Source: Schistosoma haematobium (taxonomy: Eukaryota; Platyhelminthes; Trematoda; Strigeidida; Schistosomatidae). From it: a stretch of 64,000 nucleotides of DNA. A program made the position numbers and the translations under genes. The notes below the pieces were generated by a model. It searched no databases. It saw nothing but the letters and a program-made list of their open reading frames with translations, and was not told the origin of the DNA. The stretch spans positions 33,092,902 through 33,156,901 of the forward strand of contig NC_067199.1 in NCBI RefSeq assembly GCF_000699445.3. The letters run 5' to 3'. Shown here piece after piece: positions 35,879 to 48,876 of the stretch (within the stretch, counting starts at the first letter, position 1; the number at the start of each line of letters is the position of its first letter).

Positions 35879-37214
35879 TCTTATCTGATACTCGTTAAAA
35901 AGACATCGATATTCGTGGAGGAACTAATGCTCCTTGGTGAAATCAAGCCAGTATCACCCAGTTGCCATGTGAGTAAACATACGTCTTATCAACAGGGTAT
36001 TGGAATTTTGATTTTTTTTATTATTGCTTACTCAAATCGCGTTATATTACTTACCAGTGTTTTTGTAATAAAAAAAAGGTACAGATTGATCATTCTAGGT
36101 TTTAATTTTATTTATGATCATATATGATTGAAAAGTTCTTCAATTGTGAAATAGATAGAGATGATCAGATCCTAACTCATTAATTTAAATGTAACGTACT
36201 GGTTACCAAACATGAAAACAAAAATCCATTCACCTATTTACTGCTATTTACTTTTAAAGGACTTTTAATAAATCAATTCATATTCACACCTTATTAACTA
36301 ACAGGTTTGACATTCATTATCTATCCTCTGTGTACTTATTGAAGGAAATAAATATTTATTAAACACGTGTAATGTATTGACTGATAAGTTTTATCAGACC
36401 ATCCGTTATACTAATTGTATGGTGATAGTTATTATGGAAAAAAAGCATTACCATTCGAATTAGTTAGTGATTTAGATAATTAATCCACAAATTACAATTA
36501 CCTTTTATTGATTATCATTAAAATGATTAAGATTACGTAATTCGAAGTGCTAGTCACTATCCATCATTGCTTACAAATAACTTGTGAATTAAGGTCATAT
36601 CGAGACATACGCACAGTATGCACATATGCTAATAACAGACTGATCAATTGCAGTCTTAAACCTCAATGGGAAGATACAAGTGAATAATAAATATTTATTT
36701 AACCTTTATACTTATAAGAGATTTGATCTGTTAATTTAAAAAACAAAGGAAATATCATCAATTGTGTGGACTTGTAGAGATTGTTATATGTTGTTTGATT
36801 GAAATCATGAAATAGAATCACTGACCTTTTTATGTGAATAGCTAATTTCAAGAGAGCAAAGTTGGGACACAATTTGATACACGTGTAGTCAAATTATTGA
36901 CCTTAACGATAAATCAAAATAAAAGGAGTTAGGAAAGCCATTTAATAGGAATAATTCAGCTATTAGTTGTAAAGTAAAACAATTGAATAATAGTCAACGT
37001 TAGATTGTCTAGTGTTTAGTAGTAACTATATTTCAGTCAGTTCTTAGATAATCAGGGAACGGCTTTATAACTGAATAGTTTATGTAAAAGAAGACAGTAA
37101 TAATATGAAGCGTAAACATATTTCCTACTATTAAGTGATCCATTAACTTCTTCCACATGTTATTCTATCAGTAAGTTGAAAGAAACAACGGTAAATAGAT
37201 TTGTGAATATGGAT
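35879..37214. other. Non-coding AT-rich stretch
   Basis: No gene, SINE or LINE part could be supported here. Confidence 0.4.
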
Positions 37215-37565
37215 ATAGATTATCCGAGTTCTCAAAACGGTTTAAGGATTTAAACAGATATTTGAGTGTCCCTATATTATTCGTAGTTGAGAATAGAGAT
37301 TTAAAGTAAGGATTATTATTTTAGAGTTAGGGATTTGATCTCGAATTAACATCAGCTATAAGGCCAAAACGTCGTGAATCGACACAGGTGGATGAATTTT
37401 TCCAAAGGATCCAATAGGTACATTCAAATTAAATTGTCCAAGAAATTTAGTACCACCAGGGGAAGATTTATTTTGGAGTTAAGGGTTCAGAGTTAGGATT
37501 TATAGATAACATCGATTTTCCATAATATACACTTAATAGGGAAAGAATTAAACACTTGATACGTC
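37215..37565 (+). repeat. Dispersed repeat B, copy 2
   Basis: This is the second copy of the repeat at 26885-27245. It ends just before the 5' leader of an RTE copy, so both copies of this repeat abut RTE DNA on the same side. Confidence 0.8.
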
Positions 37566-38379
37566 CAAATATAGCTCCTCTTATATCCCTTCTAGAGTTA
37601 CCAATAGTTCAAGCCCGAATAAATGAGCAGGTATATGCATTGGGTCAACAACGCTATCCCGTAGAAAACAACCAAACATAAAAATCATTGAAACCATTCT
37701 AACTCTGACCTGAGAGCTGAAGGGTACTCATTCACAACAATCATGACGTCCAACAGTGAAAGACGAGATTCTTCGAAAGTCACAAGGCCGATAACTCCTT
37801 CAACAACCACAGTAACAATTAATATAGGAACATGAATTGTCCGAATAATATGAGACATTGGGATGATCAGTCAATCAGCTGCGAAAGTGAGGAGAAACAA
37901 CTTGACTGTGCTCGTAATCACTGAAACCATCGAATCCAACCTGCAAGCACAAAAATTTAATTTCGGAGAGATACTGTTGTATTCTAGTTATTAAGAGGAA
38001 AATGCTTCGCATACACACAAGGAGTTGCACTGGTGCTGTCTAAACAAGCACATGAAGCACTTATACAATGGGAATCTCATGGACCCATGATCATTCAAGC
38101 ACCGTTCAAAACAGAAGGAGGAGGGAATCACAATTAATGCTATCCAGTGTTACGCAACCACCATCATAATAATGAAAACGATAAAGACCAGTATTCGATT
38201 GTACAGAAATGCGCTTAAATATACCTCACCTTGCTGATAGGAGATCTCAAAGCCAAAGTCGGAATGGATAACACTGGGTATGAAGATATCATGAGACGAT
38301 ATGGATAGACTGGGAGAAGGGAACGACAATGGTAACAGATTTGCAAAATTATGTGTTTTCAAAAAAACGGTTATAGATG

Positions 38380-38383
38380 GCAC
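38380..38383. repeat. Target duplication of solo LTR, left
   Basis: GCAC precedes the LTR and is repeated at 38742-38745. When the LTR is ignored, the RTE endonuclease sequence continues across the site as in the 46.3-kb copy. Confidence 0.8.
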
Positions 38384-38741
38384 TGTAGTGACCTACTTCT
38401 ACCAAGAGAACGCGATAAGTTTAGTGGAAACAATTATTATTATAACCAATTGTACCACTGATTTTTTTTACTGTGCTCGGTTGTTTAACTGTGCTAAAGA
38501 CAGCCTTATTATCCTTCCATTGATTGTGACCGTGCACGGATTCGGTTACGCTCGGTAACCACGCTTGTACCCCTTTGGCACGATCTCAAGTATCCTTTCG
38601 ATACCACGAGATCGCCAACAAATACATCTCGACTACAGCCATCAACTGCCTTCTGATATTTGGCCTACAGGGGATTAAATTGGTTAACTGGCACGTAGAC
38701 TTCTTGTAGTGGTGTCAATCGCGACTCGACTCCACGCTACA
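38384..38741 (+). mobile_element. Solo LTR (TG...CA), 358 bp, nested in RTE copy
   Basis: It starts TGTAGTGACC and ends CGCTACA, with a 4-bp duplication (GCAC) on both sides. These are features of an LTR left after recombination between the two LTRs of a retrotransposon. It is similar along its length to the reverse complement of 61801-62170. The termini TGTAGYG are also short inverted repeats. The parent element is not in this window. Confidence 0.75.
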
Positions 38742-41700
38742 GCACTATATTTCTCCACAAAGCATACACAAAGCTACATAGGTCTCACCGGATCACATTT
38801 CCGATATTCAGACCGATCATATTTGCATCACTAAAATATTCAGAAGGACAATGAAAGACCTGAGAGCCAGGATAGGAACTGACATAGTTTCAGATTACCA
38901 ACTGGTGTTTGCCAAGATGAAACTGAAGCTAAAGAAACGTGGTACAGCTGGGAAACAGCAGTACAAAGGTTCAATACAACCTTCCTACGAGATACTGACA
39001 AACTCAACGAATCCAAGATAACTCTCAAAAACTAGTTCTAAGTCTTACAAGTTCTATTGAAAGAATAAGAAACTACTATTGAGGACAACTGTGAAGTGAT
39101 CAAAGAAGCATTAACTTCAACTTGTCATTAGGTGCTAGGCAGCAAGAAAAATCATCATAAGGAATGGATCTCTATGGAAACCCTAGAAAAGATCCAAGGA
39201 AGGAGGAACAAGAAGATAGCAATTAATAACACTCGAACAAGAACAGAGAAGGTCAAAGCACAAGCTGAACACACAGAAGTAAAGAAGCAAGTAAAGAAGT
39301 GCATTAGGGCTGACAAACAGAAGTACGTGAAAGAGCTAGCAACGACAGCGAAAGAACTATAAGAGAAGGAAATATGAGACAGTTATATGACACGACGAAG
39401 TAACTGGTAAGGAGATATAGTAAACCAGATCGATCAGCCGTAGACAAAGAAGGCAAACCAATCACTAAGATTCAAGTACAGAGGAACAGGTGTGTAGAAC
39501 AATTTGAAAAAACTCTTGAATGGGCCAACTCCATTGAATCCACAGACATTTCTATAGATGTCACTCCACGATCGATTTAAGACATTAGCAATGACCATTG
39601 GATAAATCAAGTGTGAGGAAGCAGCAGGACCTGACAACATACCAATTGAAGCACTGAAGTCAGATATCGAAGTAACTGCATAGATGCTCTACATCCTATT
39701 CAGAAGTGTTTGGGATGAAGAACAAGTGCCTGGAAAGAAGGATATCTCATCAACATATCAGTGAAAGGAGATCACAATAATTGTGAAAGCTACAAAGGCA
39801 TCACACTATCAGAACATCGAAAAGTCTTCAACAGAGTGTTGCTGAATCGGAAGAAAGACTCAGTAGATGCCCAACTTCCAGATAAACAGGTCGGATTCCG
39901 TAAGGATCAGTTGTGAACAGACAAAATCGAGACACTATGGATCGATTGAATGAAGCTCAGAAATATACATCAACTTCCTTCATTATGAGGAGGCGTTTGA
40001 CAGTGTGGATAGGAAAACTGTATGAAACCTTGTTTGACACTACGGTGTACCTGAGAAGATCGTCAACATCATATGAAATTCATTCGATGGACTACAGTGC
40101 AAAGTCGTGCATGGAAGACAACTGTATTCCAAGCGTGAGCCGGTGTCACACAAGGTTGCCTACTCTCCCCCTTCTCTTTATTCTGGTGGTTGACTGGATT
40201 ATGAAGATAGTCACATCTCAGGGAAATCACGAAATACAATGGACAGATTAGATGCAACTAAACGATTTGGACTTCTCCAATGACCAAGCCCTTCTATCAC
40301 ACACACCAACAGATGCATATGATGACAACTAGTCTAGCAGCATCCTCTACATCAGTAGGGCTCAACATACACAAAGGAAAAACCAAGATCCCCAAATACA
40401 ATATGGAGAACACCAAGTCACTCACACATGATGGATAAGTATTGAAAGAGCTGGAGACTTTCACACACCTGGACAGCATCATTGATAAGCAATGAGGATC
40501 TGACGCATATTTAAACTCAAGGATTGGAAAAGCAAGGTCAGCATTCCTACAAATGAAGAACATATGGAACCCAAAACAATTGTTAAACAACAGCAAATTT
40601 AGAATCTTCACTATGGACGTCAAAACAGTTCTACTGTATGGAACTGAATCTTAGAGTTCTGGTACAATCGTCATAAAAAATACATGTATTTCTAAGCGAT
40701 TAAGAACGCTAGATACTCAATGTTCGTTGACCGGGAACCATCAGGAACAATTTACTGTGAGAGAGAATAAATCAACTTCCTGGTGAAGAGGAATTTAGGA
40801 AAAAAAAGGTGGATAGGATATACAATGTGAAAATCATTAAACCATATCACGAAGCAAGCACTAACTTGGAAATCTGAAGGGAAAAGGAAAAGAGGAAGAC
40901 CAAGGAACATATTGGATCCAGAATTGGAAGCGGGCATCAAAAGAACGAATAGCACTTGGAAAAAACCGGAAAGGATTGCCCAGGACAGAGTTCGATGGAG
41001 AATGCTGGTGGGCGGCTTATGTTCCTTCACGATCGTTGACAGTTGTAACTAGGTAAAAGTGCGTTTAAATCTATCATTTTATTTCACAGTTGCAAAAAAT
41101 ATTTTATGCTACCATTTTAAACAATTGAATGGTGTACAATGACGTTTCAGCCTTTTTTGATGTAACATTTTTTCGAACGAAAATCTCGGTCTCATTCTTG
41201 ATTCTGATTGGTTCGTCTGTATACTATACTATTATTCTTTTTGAAAGAAATGTTTAATCAGCTGCTAACCGACACTTACAACGATAAGATTAATATGAAG
41301 ATACTATCTAACATTTTATTAGCAGTATTTCATGTTGATTGATTAAACAAGAAAATCTTGTTGCTTTTTAAATGAACTCTGTTTTATTTTATATGGAATG
41401 TGAAAATTGTTGTTGGGTAACTCATATCAATGTAAGTAATTTTTCCCTGCACTACATTTATTTTATAAATGGCTTCTTATAAAAGTTTTGAGAATCAGTC
41501 TATTTAGTTATTAACTGCTGGTTTGAACTATGTCACTAGGTAAAGACATCCGAATTTCGGTTCGTATATTGACTCCAACATATGTTTGGAAACAGTGATA
41601 TTACTGGAACTTCATATTACTTTAAGACATGTAGACTGTATATGCTGTTATTCTGATGCTTGTTTTCGACACTTACACTAACTACCATTAATCATAGATT

Positions 41701-42733
41701 AAAATGCCTTTGACTAACCAATTAAACTTTTATGTTTTTATAGTCACCTCTTTCAATGGGTACAATTATTGAGACATGAGACCAAGTTTATATAGGGATA
41801 CTAATACTCAATATAATTCATGTAAACTTGGATTGTCAATAATCTTAGGTACTATCAAATACTCGTTTATGATTTTTTTTCCTTCCAAATTAGCAAAAAT
41901 CACCGGCGAAACTACAAATTATGGGCGAATCAATCAAATCTAGCATAACTCTTGGGTATATAAGCGAAATTTATTCATTCATATATTTAAGTAGCATTTT
42001 ATCATTATAACTGAGGTCAAGTTGCAACGAAAATCTTTATTTTAACACATAACTCTAAATACCAATCTTAATTCCTCGCACTAATCTATAACCCTTTCTT
42101 GACCATTTTAGGGTGAGTTGTCTCAAGGTCACTTTACCGTCGCTCAAAGGTTGTCCATAAAATAGTCATACCAAATCATTAATCAAAAGATTGATGCTAA
42201 CGATTCACAATTAGTTCTCATATTAATGCTAATGAAAGTACTAACAATAGCGGGAAGTAATTAACTTCGAAACACTACTTCCTACTAAATATATTTAAAA
42301 TAATCAATGTTTATACCATGGGCTTGACAAGTAGACACCACACTTTCGTTTTGACAGTAGAAATTCATGCTAATAACAATTAATATCATTTTTTTTTTAA
42401 TCACAACTGGTATGATTGTTGTAATATTAAAAATAATAGACGATGGTATTCAACTGTATTTCACAGCCTTGCAAATAAATGATTAATTCCATACTGGGGA
42501 TTTTTTGTTTGTTACTTGAATATTCGTCGCTTCATCAATTAGTCCTCCCCCACCTCTCTCTCTCTTTCGTGATCTCTCACTACACTTTGTATTAAATATC
42601 CCAATTTCATAACCAGTTTTAGTTTAAACATAATCATAGTATATCACACGTACTATTCATCTATTCGTGGGTGATGACGCATGTGATAACAGTGTTGTCC
42701 TCTTTAGTGGTTTCTCATGTCAAGTGCTCCATA

Positions 42734-42735
<2 letters not shown>

Positions 42736-42808
<73 letters not shown>
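42736..42808. repeat. (AT)n microsatellite, longest in window
   Basis: About 73 bp of uninterrupted AT/TA dinucleotide. Confidence 0.95.
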
Positions 42809-42809
<1 letters not shown>

Positions 42810-42939
42810 CGGTTTGACCTAACATGCTATATGTACAATCCAGTCTGTCAAGCCTACAGTAAAAAGAGGGATAAAAAATCATTTAAGCAGCATATAGTAT
42901 TTACTATTTCATGTGTTTTATGCGTATTTTTGACAGTGG

Positions 42940-42958
42940 TTTTTTTTGGGGGGGGGGG
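42940..42958. repeat. T8 G11 homopolymer junction
   Basis: A run of eight T is followed directly by eleven G, the longest G tract seen in this AT-rich window. Confidence 0.9.
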
Positions 42959-44608
42959 AAAAGACTAAAATAAGATATTTTTAATGTAGGATTTTACATC
43001 TATCACATGTCGAATTGATCAAGTCATCAACTAATTCGACGACGCGAAAACAGACTTTAATTATAGTTTGTATCAAATAATTCTAGAATTCTTAATGTTA
43101 AATGAAATGTTGAAGGGAGGGGGAGTCATATGAGGTTATTCATGAGAATTTTTTGTATCTATACTGTTAGAATGACTATTTATTCCTGGTTTATTATAAT
43201 CATACATTAATAATATATGCGAGTATAGGTAATAAACTTGAATGTCACAATTCTATCAAGCAAATTGTAAATTTTGTTCAGTTTGAATACAATTTTCGAT
43301 TGTAATTGATGTAATATACCTGGCAAGCCGTTAAAAAAAAACCGAAACCCCTAAATAAATGTGCTTCGTCCTAGTTTAAAACCTCATTTGTCGGAAAGAG
43401 AGTATGTGTGTTTACAATTCAAAAGGTTTGTCTCGTCATCATTATTATAATTTCTAATCAACATGAATGCATTCTTTCCTGCTTTTATATTCTAATTTTT
43501 ACAAAGACTCGATATCTCAATCTGTTTGGGATAATTAGAAATAGTCTCATCCTCTCTTATATGACAACTGTGACACAACTAAGGTACTATCTGAACCTAA
43601 ATATAACAGTTACTGTTTTACTATTTATAACACTCTTTTATTGAGAATTTTGTTTGAAACCATTTCCAGTTCAAGAGTTAAAGATCACGACTAAATTTAT
43701 ATATCTCCTTTGCTCAAACCGTTATTGAATCGAATTACTTATAATAGTGGGTTCTCAGATAGTCAAATACGATGTTTTGTCGGAGAATTTATTTCACACA
43801 TCTAACAACGTGTGAGTTTGATCATTCTTTTTTGAGTGTTAAACAAGAGTGTAATATCTAGCGTTTTCAAACACTATTCAGTTCATTTATTAGGTAAGTC
43901 TTCCATATAAGAGCATGACTTTTCACTAGGGATTTCCTTTCAATCATCTGACGCTATCCACATTAATCTTCCATGAATACCCCACTGTAGCTTATCTCAA
44001 CTTACCGGATAAAAAAGTAGGCGAAAGTTAAGACTTTAAATAAGATCTCCAGTGAAAACTATATTCTTATAAGCAGCGCCGAGTGAATGAAAAGATGTTC
44101 GAAAATGTCTAATACTGTACATATATTAAACATTGAAATTCACGAACACATATCCTGTCTCCAATCCGCAGAACGCTGTACACATTCGATTTAGTGAACA
44201 AATAAACATAAAGTACATTATTCACTCTTTCTTTACTGACCAATGGTACGTGAAATAAAACTATGGTACAGATGACTCAGAAAAAAAACCATATGAATTA
44301 ATAGCTGTTCAAACTATAACCAATCTTGAAGGCTATACCTTATATGATTAATTAAATATTTTACACTAGTTATTACCAAAAATATAAATTTAGTTAGTTC
44401 AAAAGAATGATTGAAAATCAAGCAGTATTGGATGAATCATTTAGTTCGAAACATCATAGTTGTATACATCTCTACAGGTTTAATACAGATAACTTAAGAA
44501 CTAACGTTTTTAAATTATATAATAAAAGAGTTACATTCTAACCACTGAGTTAAAATTATATATTATATATAAATATATATTAACCAAGTGAATTTCAACT
44601 TCACCTCA

Positions 44609-44790
44609 TTGCACAAGCAAGTGGCTATCGGGACTCAGTAGCTAGGTGGATAACGCGACGGCATTTGAAGCGAATGGTACCGGGTTCGATCCCGGAGTGA
44701 ACATTGACTCCGTGATTCAGGTACATCCTGCTGACGAGTCCCAAATAGGACGAGACGCACGTCCTGGATTCCACTGCTAGCCACTATCCA
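44609..44790 (+). mobile_element. Sm-alpha-like SINE, full length, with hammerhead
   Basis: The head GGACTCAGTAGCTAGGTGG...GGGTTCGATCCCGG carries A- and B-box-like Pol III promoter parts. The hammerhead at about 44720-44775 has CATCCTG/CTGGA stem I, CTGACGA, the perfect stem II GTCC-CAAATA-GGAC and a short stem III ACG-CA-CGT before the cleavage triplet GTC. GAAA reads GAGA, a core change likely to lower cleavage. The end is CCACTGCTAGCCACTATCC. This is the layout of the known Sm-alpha satellite/SINE of schistosomes. Confidence 0.85.
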
Positions 44791-45705
44791 TCTTTTACTA
44801 GCTAAATATTTCATTTCAGCAAAATCATAATAAAATTTCATACAGTTTATTTTAAAATGTTTACCTATGTCAAAAGACTCTCAGTTATTATATTAGCATC
44901 TAGATGTAAATAAGACGGAGATCGTTAGTTCTATCAATTAACAAAGGAATCAGGAAAAGAGACAATATGACTTGATGAGATAACAAGTTCTCATACAGCA
45001 ACTTGATTTTATTCATGAAATAGTTTAAAAATAATCTATGAGAAGGGGTTTTATTCAGTTAGGATTAAATTTGTTGGTTGTATTCGTTATTGATTAAGTT
45101 GGATTACCATTTTAAACTAGAGAAAGCTGGATAGTTGTTTTTTCATAGTGCTAAACTCTTCAGTAGTACCAAACCTTTACTCTGCTGAACTTGAAGGTGT
45201 TCGTTCCAGTGTTGGGATGGGAACGTAAAGCAGTGCCATATAAAAATAAATCAACTGTCCAGTGCATCTTGGATTTTAATGGCAACCAAACTGAAAACAA
45301 TCTGTGAAAGATATTACTAATCAATCAGCGTTATTTACTAACATATAGTAATGAACAGTGAACAATCTTGAAGTTGATCATGAAGGGTGTTAACAATGAA
45401 AAAGATAATGTTATGTCGCAATTAAGTATATCATGGATACATAGTGTTCGAAAGCATTACAATGAGAAGCTTGTTTTACAAAACGAACACAAACCCTAGC
45501 AAATCAGAATTCAAGGGAGATGGGGTGAGTCCTCCCGGGGGCTACTGCCGGTCCCAAGCCCGGATAAAGGAGGAGGGTTGAGCATAGGGTTAGCGACCCC
45601 ATCCCGTAGATAACTAACTCGCTAAAAAAAACGCTAACCAGAAAAAATTATTCGAACCTTTTAAACTCTGCACTGAGAGTCAGAAGGTCTTCATTTAGAA
45701 GAACT

Positions 45706-46398
45706 ATGACGCCTCATGATGAAAGCCGAATTCCTCCGGAAGTCACGAGCTCAATGCCTCTTCTGACAACCAGAGCAAGCATTTATTTAAGTACATGGAA
45801 TACTCGTACAATGTGTGACACCGGAAGAGCCTTCCAGATTGCTGCAGAAATGAGAAGATACAACCTAGAGGTACTTAGGATCAGTGAAACACATTGCACA
45901 CAAGTTGGACAACAACGACTAGCTTCATGGGAGCTTCTGTTATACTCCAGCCATGATGAAGAAAATACTTCACATACACAAGAAGTTGCATTGATGCTGT
46001 TCAAACAAGCACAAAAGGCACTTATAGGATGGGAACCTCATGGACCAAGGATCATCAAAGCCTCGTTCAAAAAAAAGAAAGAGGGCATTTCAACGAACAT
46101 CATCCAATGCTATGCGCCTACCAACGACTACAATGAAGACGCTAAAGATCAATTCTACAATAGGCTGCAGTCAATAGTCGAGAAGTGCCCAACAAAGGAC
46201 CTGATCATTCTGATGGGAGATTTCAACGCCAAGGTTGGAACGGACAACACTGGATATGAAGACATCATGGGACGACACGGACTGGGAGAAAGAAACGAAA
46301 GTGGTGAGAGATTTGCAAATCTATGTGCCTTCAATAAGCTGGTCATAGGCGGCACCATATTCCCACATAAACACATACACAAAACCACATGGACTTAA
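45706..46398 (+). pseudogene. RTE-like LINE AP endonuclease domain
   Basis: The 230-codon frame shows STWNTRTM near 29, ISETHC with the catalytic Glu, CYAPTND, and LMGDFNAKVGTDN. These are the expected AP-endonuclease motifs of RTE-type LINEs in order. It ends at a TAA (46396-46398) inside the ACTTCACCGGATCAC-like region where other copies appear to read a Ser codon. The frame then continues to the SDHHLLVAKM motif at about 46500. Confidence 0.85.
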
Positions 46399-47661
46399 CC
46401 GGATCACTCTACACAAAACCAAATCGACCATATTTGCATCAACAAAACGTTCAGGAGGACTATAGAGGACGCGAGAACCAAGAGAGGAGCTAATATAGCA
46501 TCAGATCATCACTTGCTGGTCGCCAAGATGAAATTGAAACTCAAGAAGCACTGGACAACGGGGCAGACAGTATCACAAAAGTTCAATACGGCCTCTCTTC
46601 GGGATACTGAGAAACTCAACAAATTCAAGATAGTCCTCAGCAATAAGTTCCAAGCCTTTCATGATCTACTCAATGGAAAAGGTACTACTGTGCAGAGCAA
46701 CTGGAAGGGGATCAAGGAGGCAATCGCGTCAACATGTCATGATGTTCTGAGCCACAAAAAGCACCATCACAAGGAGTGGATAACTGTTGGTACACTGGAT
46801 AACACTCAAGAAAGGAGGAACAAGAAGGCAGCGATCAATACAAGCCGAACAAGAGCATAAAAAGCCAAGGCACAAGCTGAATACACATAAGTAAACAAAC
46901 AAGTGAAGAGGAGCATCAGAACCGACAAACGTAAATATGTGGAAGATCTAGCAATGACGGCGTTAAAGGGTGCAAGAGAAGGAAACATGAGACAACTATA
47001 TGACACGACAAAGAAACTCTCTGGAAATCGCCGCAAACCAGAACGACCAGTGAAAAGCAAGGAAGGCGAGGTAATCACCAACATTGAAGAGCAACAAAAC
47101 AGGTGGGTAGAACACTTCAAAGAACTCTTGAATCGACCAGCCACACTGAACCCACCCAACATCGAAGCAGCACCCACGGACCTCCCAATCGATGTTGGCT
47201 TACCAACAATTGAAGAGATAAGCATGGCCATCAGACAAATCAAGAGTGGCAAAGCAGCAGGACCAGACAACATTCCAGCAGAGGCACTGAAAGCAGACCT
47301 AGCGGTAACTGCAAGGATACTCTTCATTCTCTTCAATAAGATTTGGGATGAGGAACAAGTACCGGCAGATTGGAAAGAAGGACTTCTGATCAAAATACCA
47401 AAGAAAGGCGATCTCAGCAACTGTGATAACTACAGGGGCATCACTATTCTCTCAATACCGGGAAAAGTCTTCAACAATGCATTGTTGAGCAGGATGAAGT
47501 ACTGCGTAGACACTAAACTTCGTGACCAACAGTCAGGATTCCTTAAGGATAGGTTGTGTACAGACCAAATTGAGTCACAAGACAAGCCCCCACATGGAAT
47601 CCTCAAGGCCAAAGGGAAGGAGGAAGACCAAAGTACACATTGCGCCGGGAAATGGAGATAG
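46399..47661 (+). pseudogene. RTE-like LINE, linker, RT fingers and fused C-terminus
   Basis: It continues the endonuclease frame without a shift: QIDHICI and ASDHHLLVAKM finish the endonuclease, and a basic linker follows. Then come the RT entry motif KAAGPDNIPAEALK (near 47250), WKEGLLIKIPKKGDLS and NYRGITILSIPGK. Premature TAA codons lie at 46858 and 46888. After CTDQIESQ the sequence is joined to the C-terminal [11 protein letters not shown] part by deletion. No palm, hence no RT activity. Confidence 0.85.
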
Positions 47662-48639
47662 ACATGAGGAAAATAAACAAGAATTGGATGGAACTAGAAA
47701 AGGAGGCCGAGGATAGAGTGGGTTGGAAAATGCTGGTCGACGGCCTATGCTCCATTAGGAGTAACAGGCGTAATTAAGTAAGTAAGGGATGAGAAGAGAT
47801 ATTTAAATGAAGTTTCATGTTTTGGAGTGTATGAATCGAAGCTGACTGGTTGACAGAACAAGCGTAGCTCGATATGATCAAACGTGGTCTCGTTCTGTTG
47901 ATTAATTGAGCGCGTTCAGTTAGTGGTGTGACCAGTGAAACTAACAATTATTGATAAGCAAAAATGCACTACATAAACTATTAATAAGTCGGGATTAAAC
48001 AAGACCTCAACATTTACTTTTAAATTGTGTACATAGCCAAAATATACAATATGCAGACATGATTACTTCGCTTCCATATCCATTTTGAACTCTCAGCAGG
48101 TATTACATATATCCCACATGTGAAGACGTTATCCCAATATAACTATTAAGAAATACAAATAGGATATAAACTCTTGTTTTTACACAGTTGAATGAATAAC
48201 AAATATTTGGATAAACATAACTTCTCCAAATATCTAAGTATTTGGATACACAAAACAATAGCTGAGTTATGGAAATATGATAGAATTCAGACATTGATCA
48301 TATTTACATCATGTTCAAACAAAAAGGATGGTAATCACAACACTGATACAACTACATTGTCAAAAACATAGTACTTAGCTCCATGTTTGACTATTCAGCT
48401 AAGCCACAAAACTTCACACTGAACTACTCAAATAACAAAAATACATAGAACTACATGATTTTCGCTGCGTTCCATAGCCTAACACATTTTAGATTCATGA
48501 TCTTAGTAAAATGAGTCACCTCACATTTAGTTGAAACAAAGGCCTGCCCTGGTCGACATAATGTGCTCTCTATTCTCCTGCCTAAATGATGGTTTTTAAC
48601 ACAGTATCCAAAGTCATCGTGACATGCAACTTTGATCAG

Positions 48640-48876
48640 AAGGTACATATCTAAGCTACTTTGTATGAGATCATTGAACGAGTAGTTTAAACAAATCCCA
48701 TTGTATTTTAGTAACCTAGTATACATATGTATATTGACAGACACAAAACTCTCATCTGATTAGATTGGGTTAATTGGAGAATATCTGAATTCTAGTTTAT
48801 TAACTAATTGTGCCAGATACAAACGTGATTGAATGTAGTTTTAGATACCATACATGTTGTCAAGTCGGTGAAATAT
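48640..48876 (-). repeat. 235-bp dispersed repeat, inverted arm 1
   Basis: Its reverse complement aligns with 53165-53396 at roughly 90 percent or better by eye. Matching blocks include AAACTACATTCAATCACG, TTGTATCTGGCACAATTAG and CAATCTAATCAGATGAGAG. Confidence 0.85.

Larger units (their letters stand above)
37585..41055 (+). pseudogene. RTE-like LINE, long but heavily decayed copy
   Basis: The 5' leader (TTCAAGCCCGAATAAA, CCCGTAGAAAACAAC) matches the 45.5-kb copy. Endonuclease remnants run from about 37840 to 38383, are broken by a solo LTR at 38384-38741, and resume at 38746. RT parts follow from about 39560, including NYRG-equivalent sequence near 39785, a palm remnant near 39990 and a thumb region near 40440-40640. 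The C-terminal part ends near 41055. Stops and frameshifts are frequent, so this is the oldest RTE copy here, but it lacks the large deletions of its relatives. Confidence 0.8.
41056..44608. other. Non-coding AT-rich stretch
   Basis: Apart from the simple repeats listed separately, nothing was recognised. 43960-44160 resembles 51040-51190 weakly (TTCTTATA...GCTG/GC, ATGAA..GAAAAG.G.T.GAAAATGT) and may be an old shared repeat. Confidence 0.35.
45515..47785 (+). mobile_element. RTE-like LINE, youngest copy, internally deleted
   Basis: A G+C-rich leader (GGGTGAGTCCTCCCGGGGGC at 45520 on) is followed by endonuclease, linker, the start of RT, and a C-terminal end, then a TAAGTAAGTAAG tail. One reading frame holds from 45706 to 47661. 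Between 47573 and 47583 the sequence jumps from the RT fingers to the C-terminal region. Compared with the copy at 1-1375 about 950 bp (equivalent to roughly 221-1170) are gone, including all RT palm motifs. Confidence 0.85.

Noticed and set aside
37485..37510. Telomere-like repeat in repeat B (AGGGTTCAGAGTTAGG)
   Set aside because: There is no tandem array, only a single imperfect resemblance.
37800..38340. Separate host endonuclease gene
   Set aside because: It follows the RTE endonuclease at 45.7-46.4 kb with many stops, so it is part of a decayed LINE.
42736..42808. Replication origin or regulatory AT element
   Set aside because: A pure AT dinucleotide run like four others in the window; nothing beyond a microsatellite is shown.
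44641..44710. tRNA gene (B-box-like GGTTCGATCC with acceptor-like head)
   Set aside because: The sequence continues into the hammerhead and Sm-alpha tail, and no cloverleaf could be closed. It is the tRNA-like head of a SINE.
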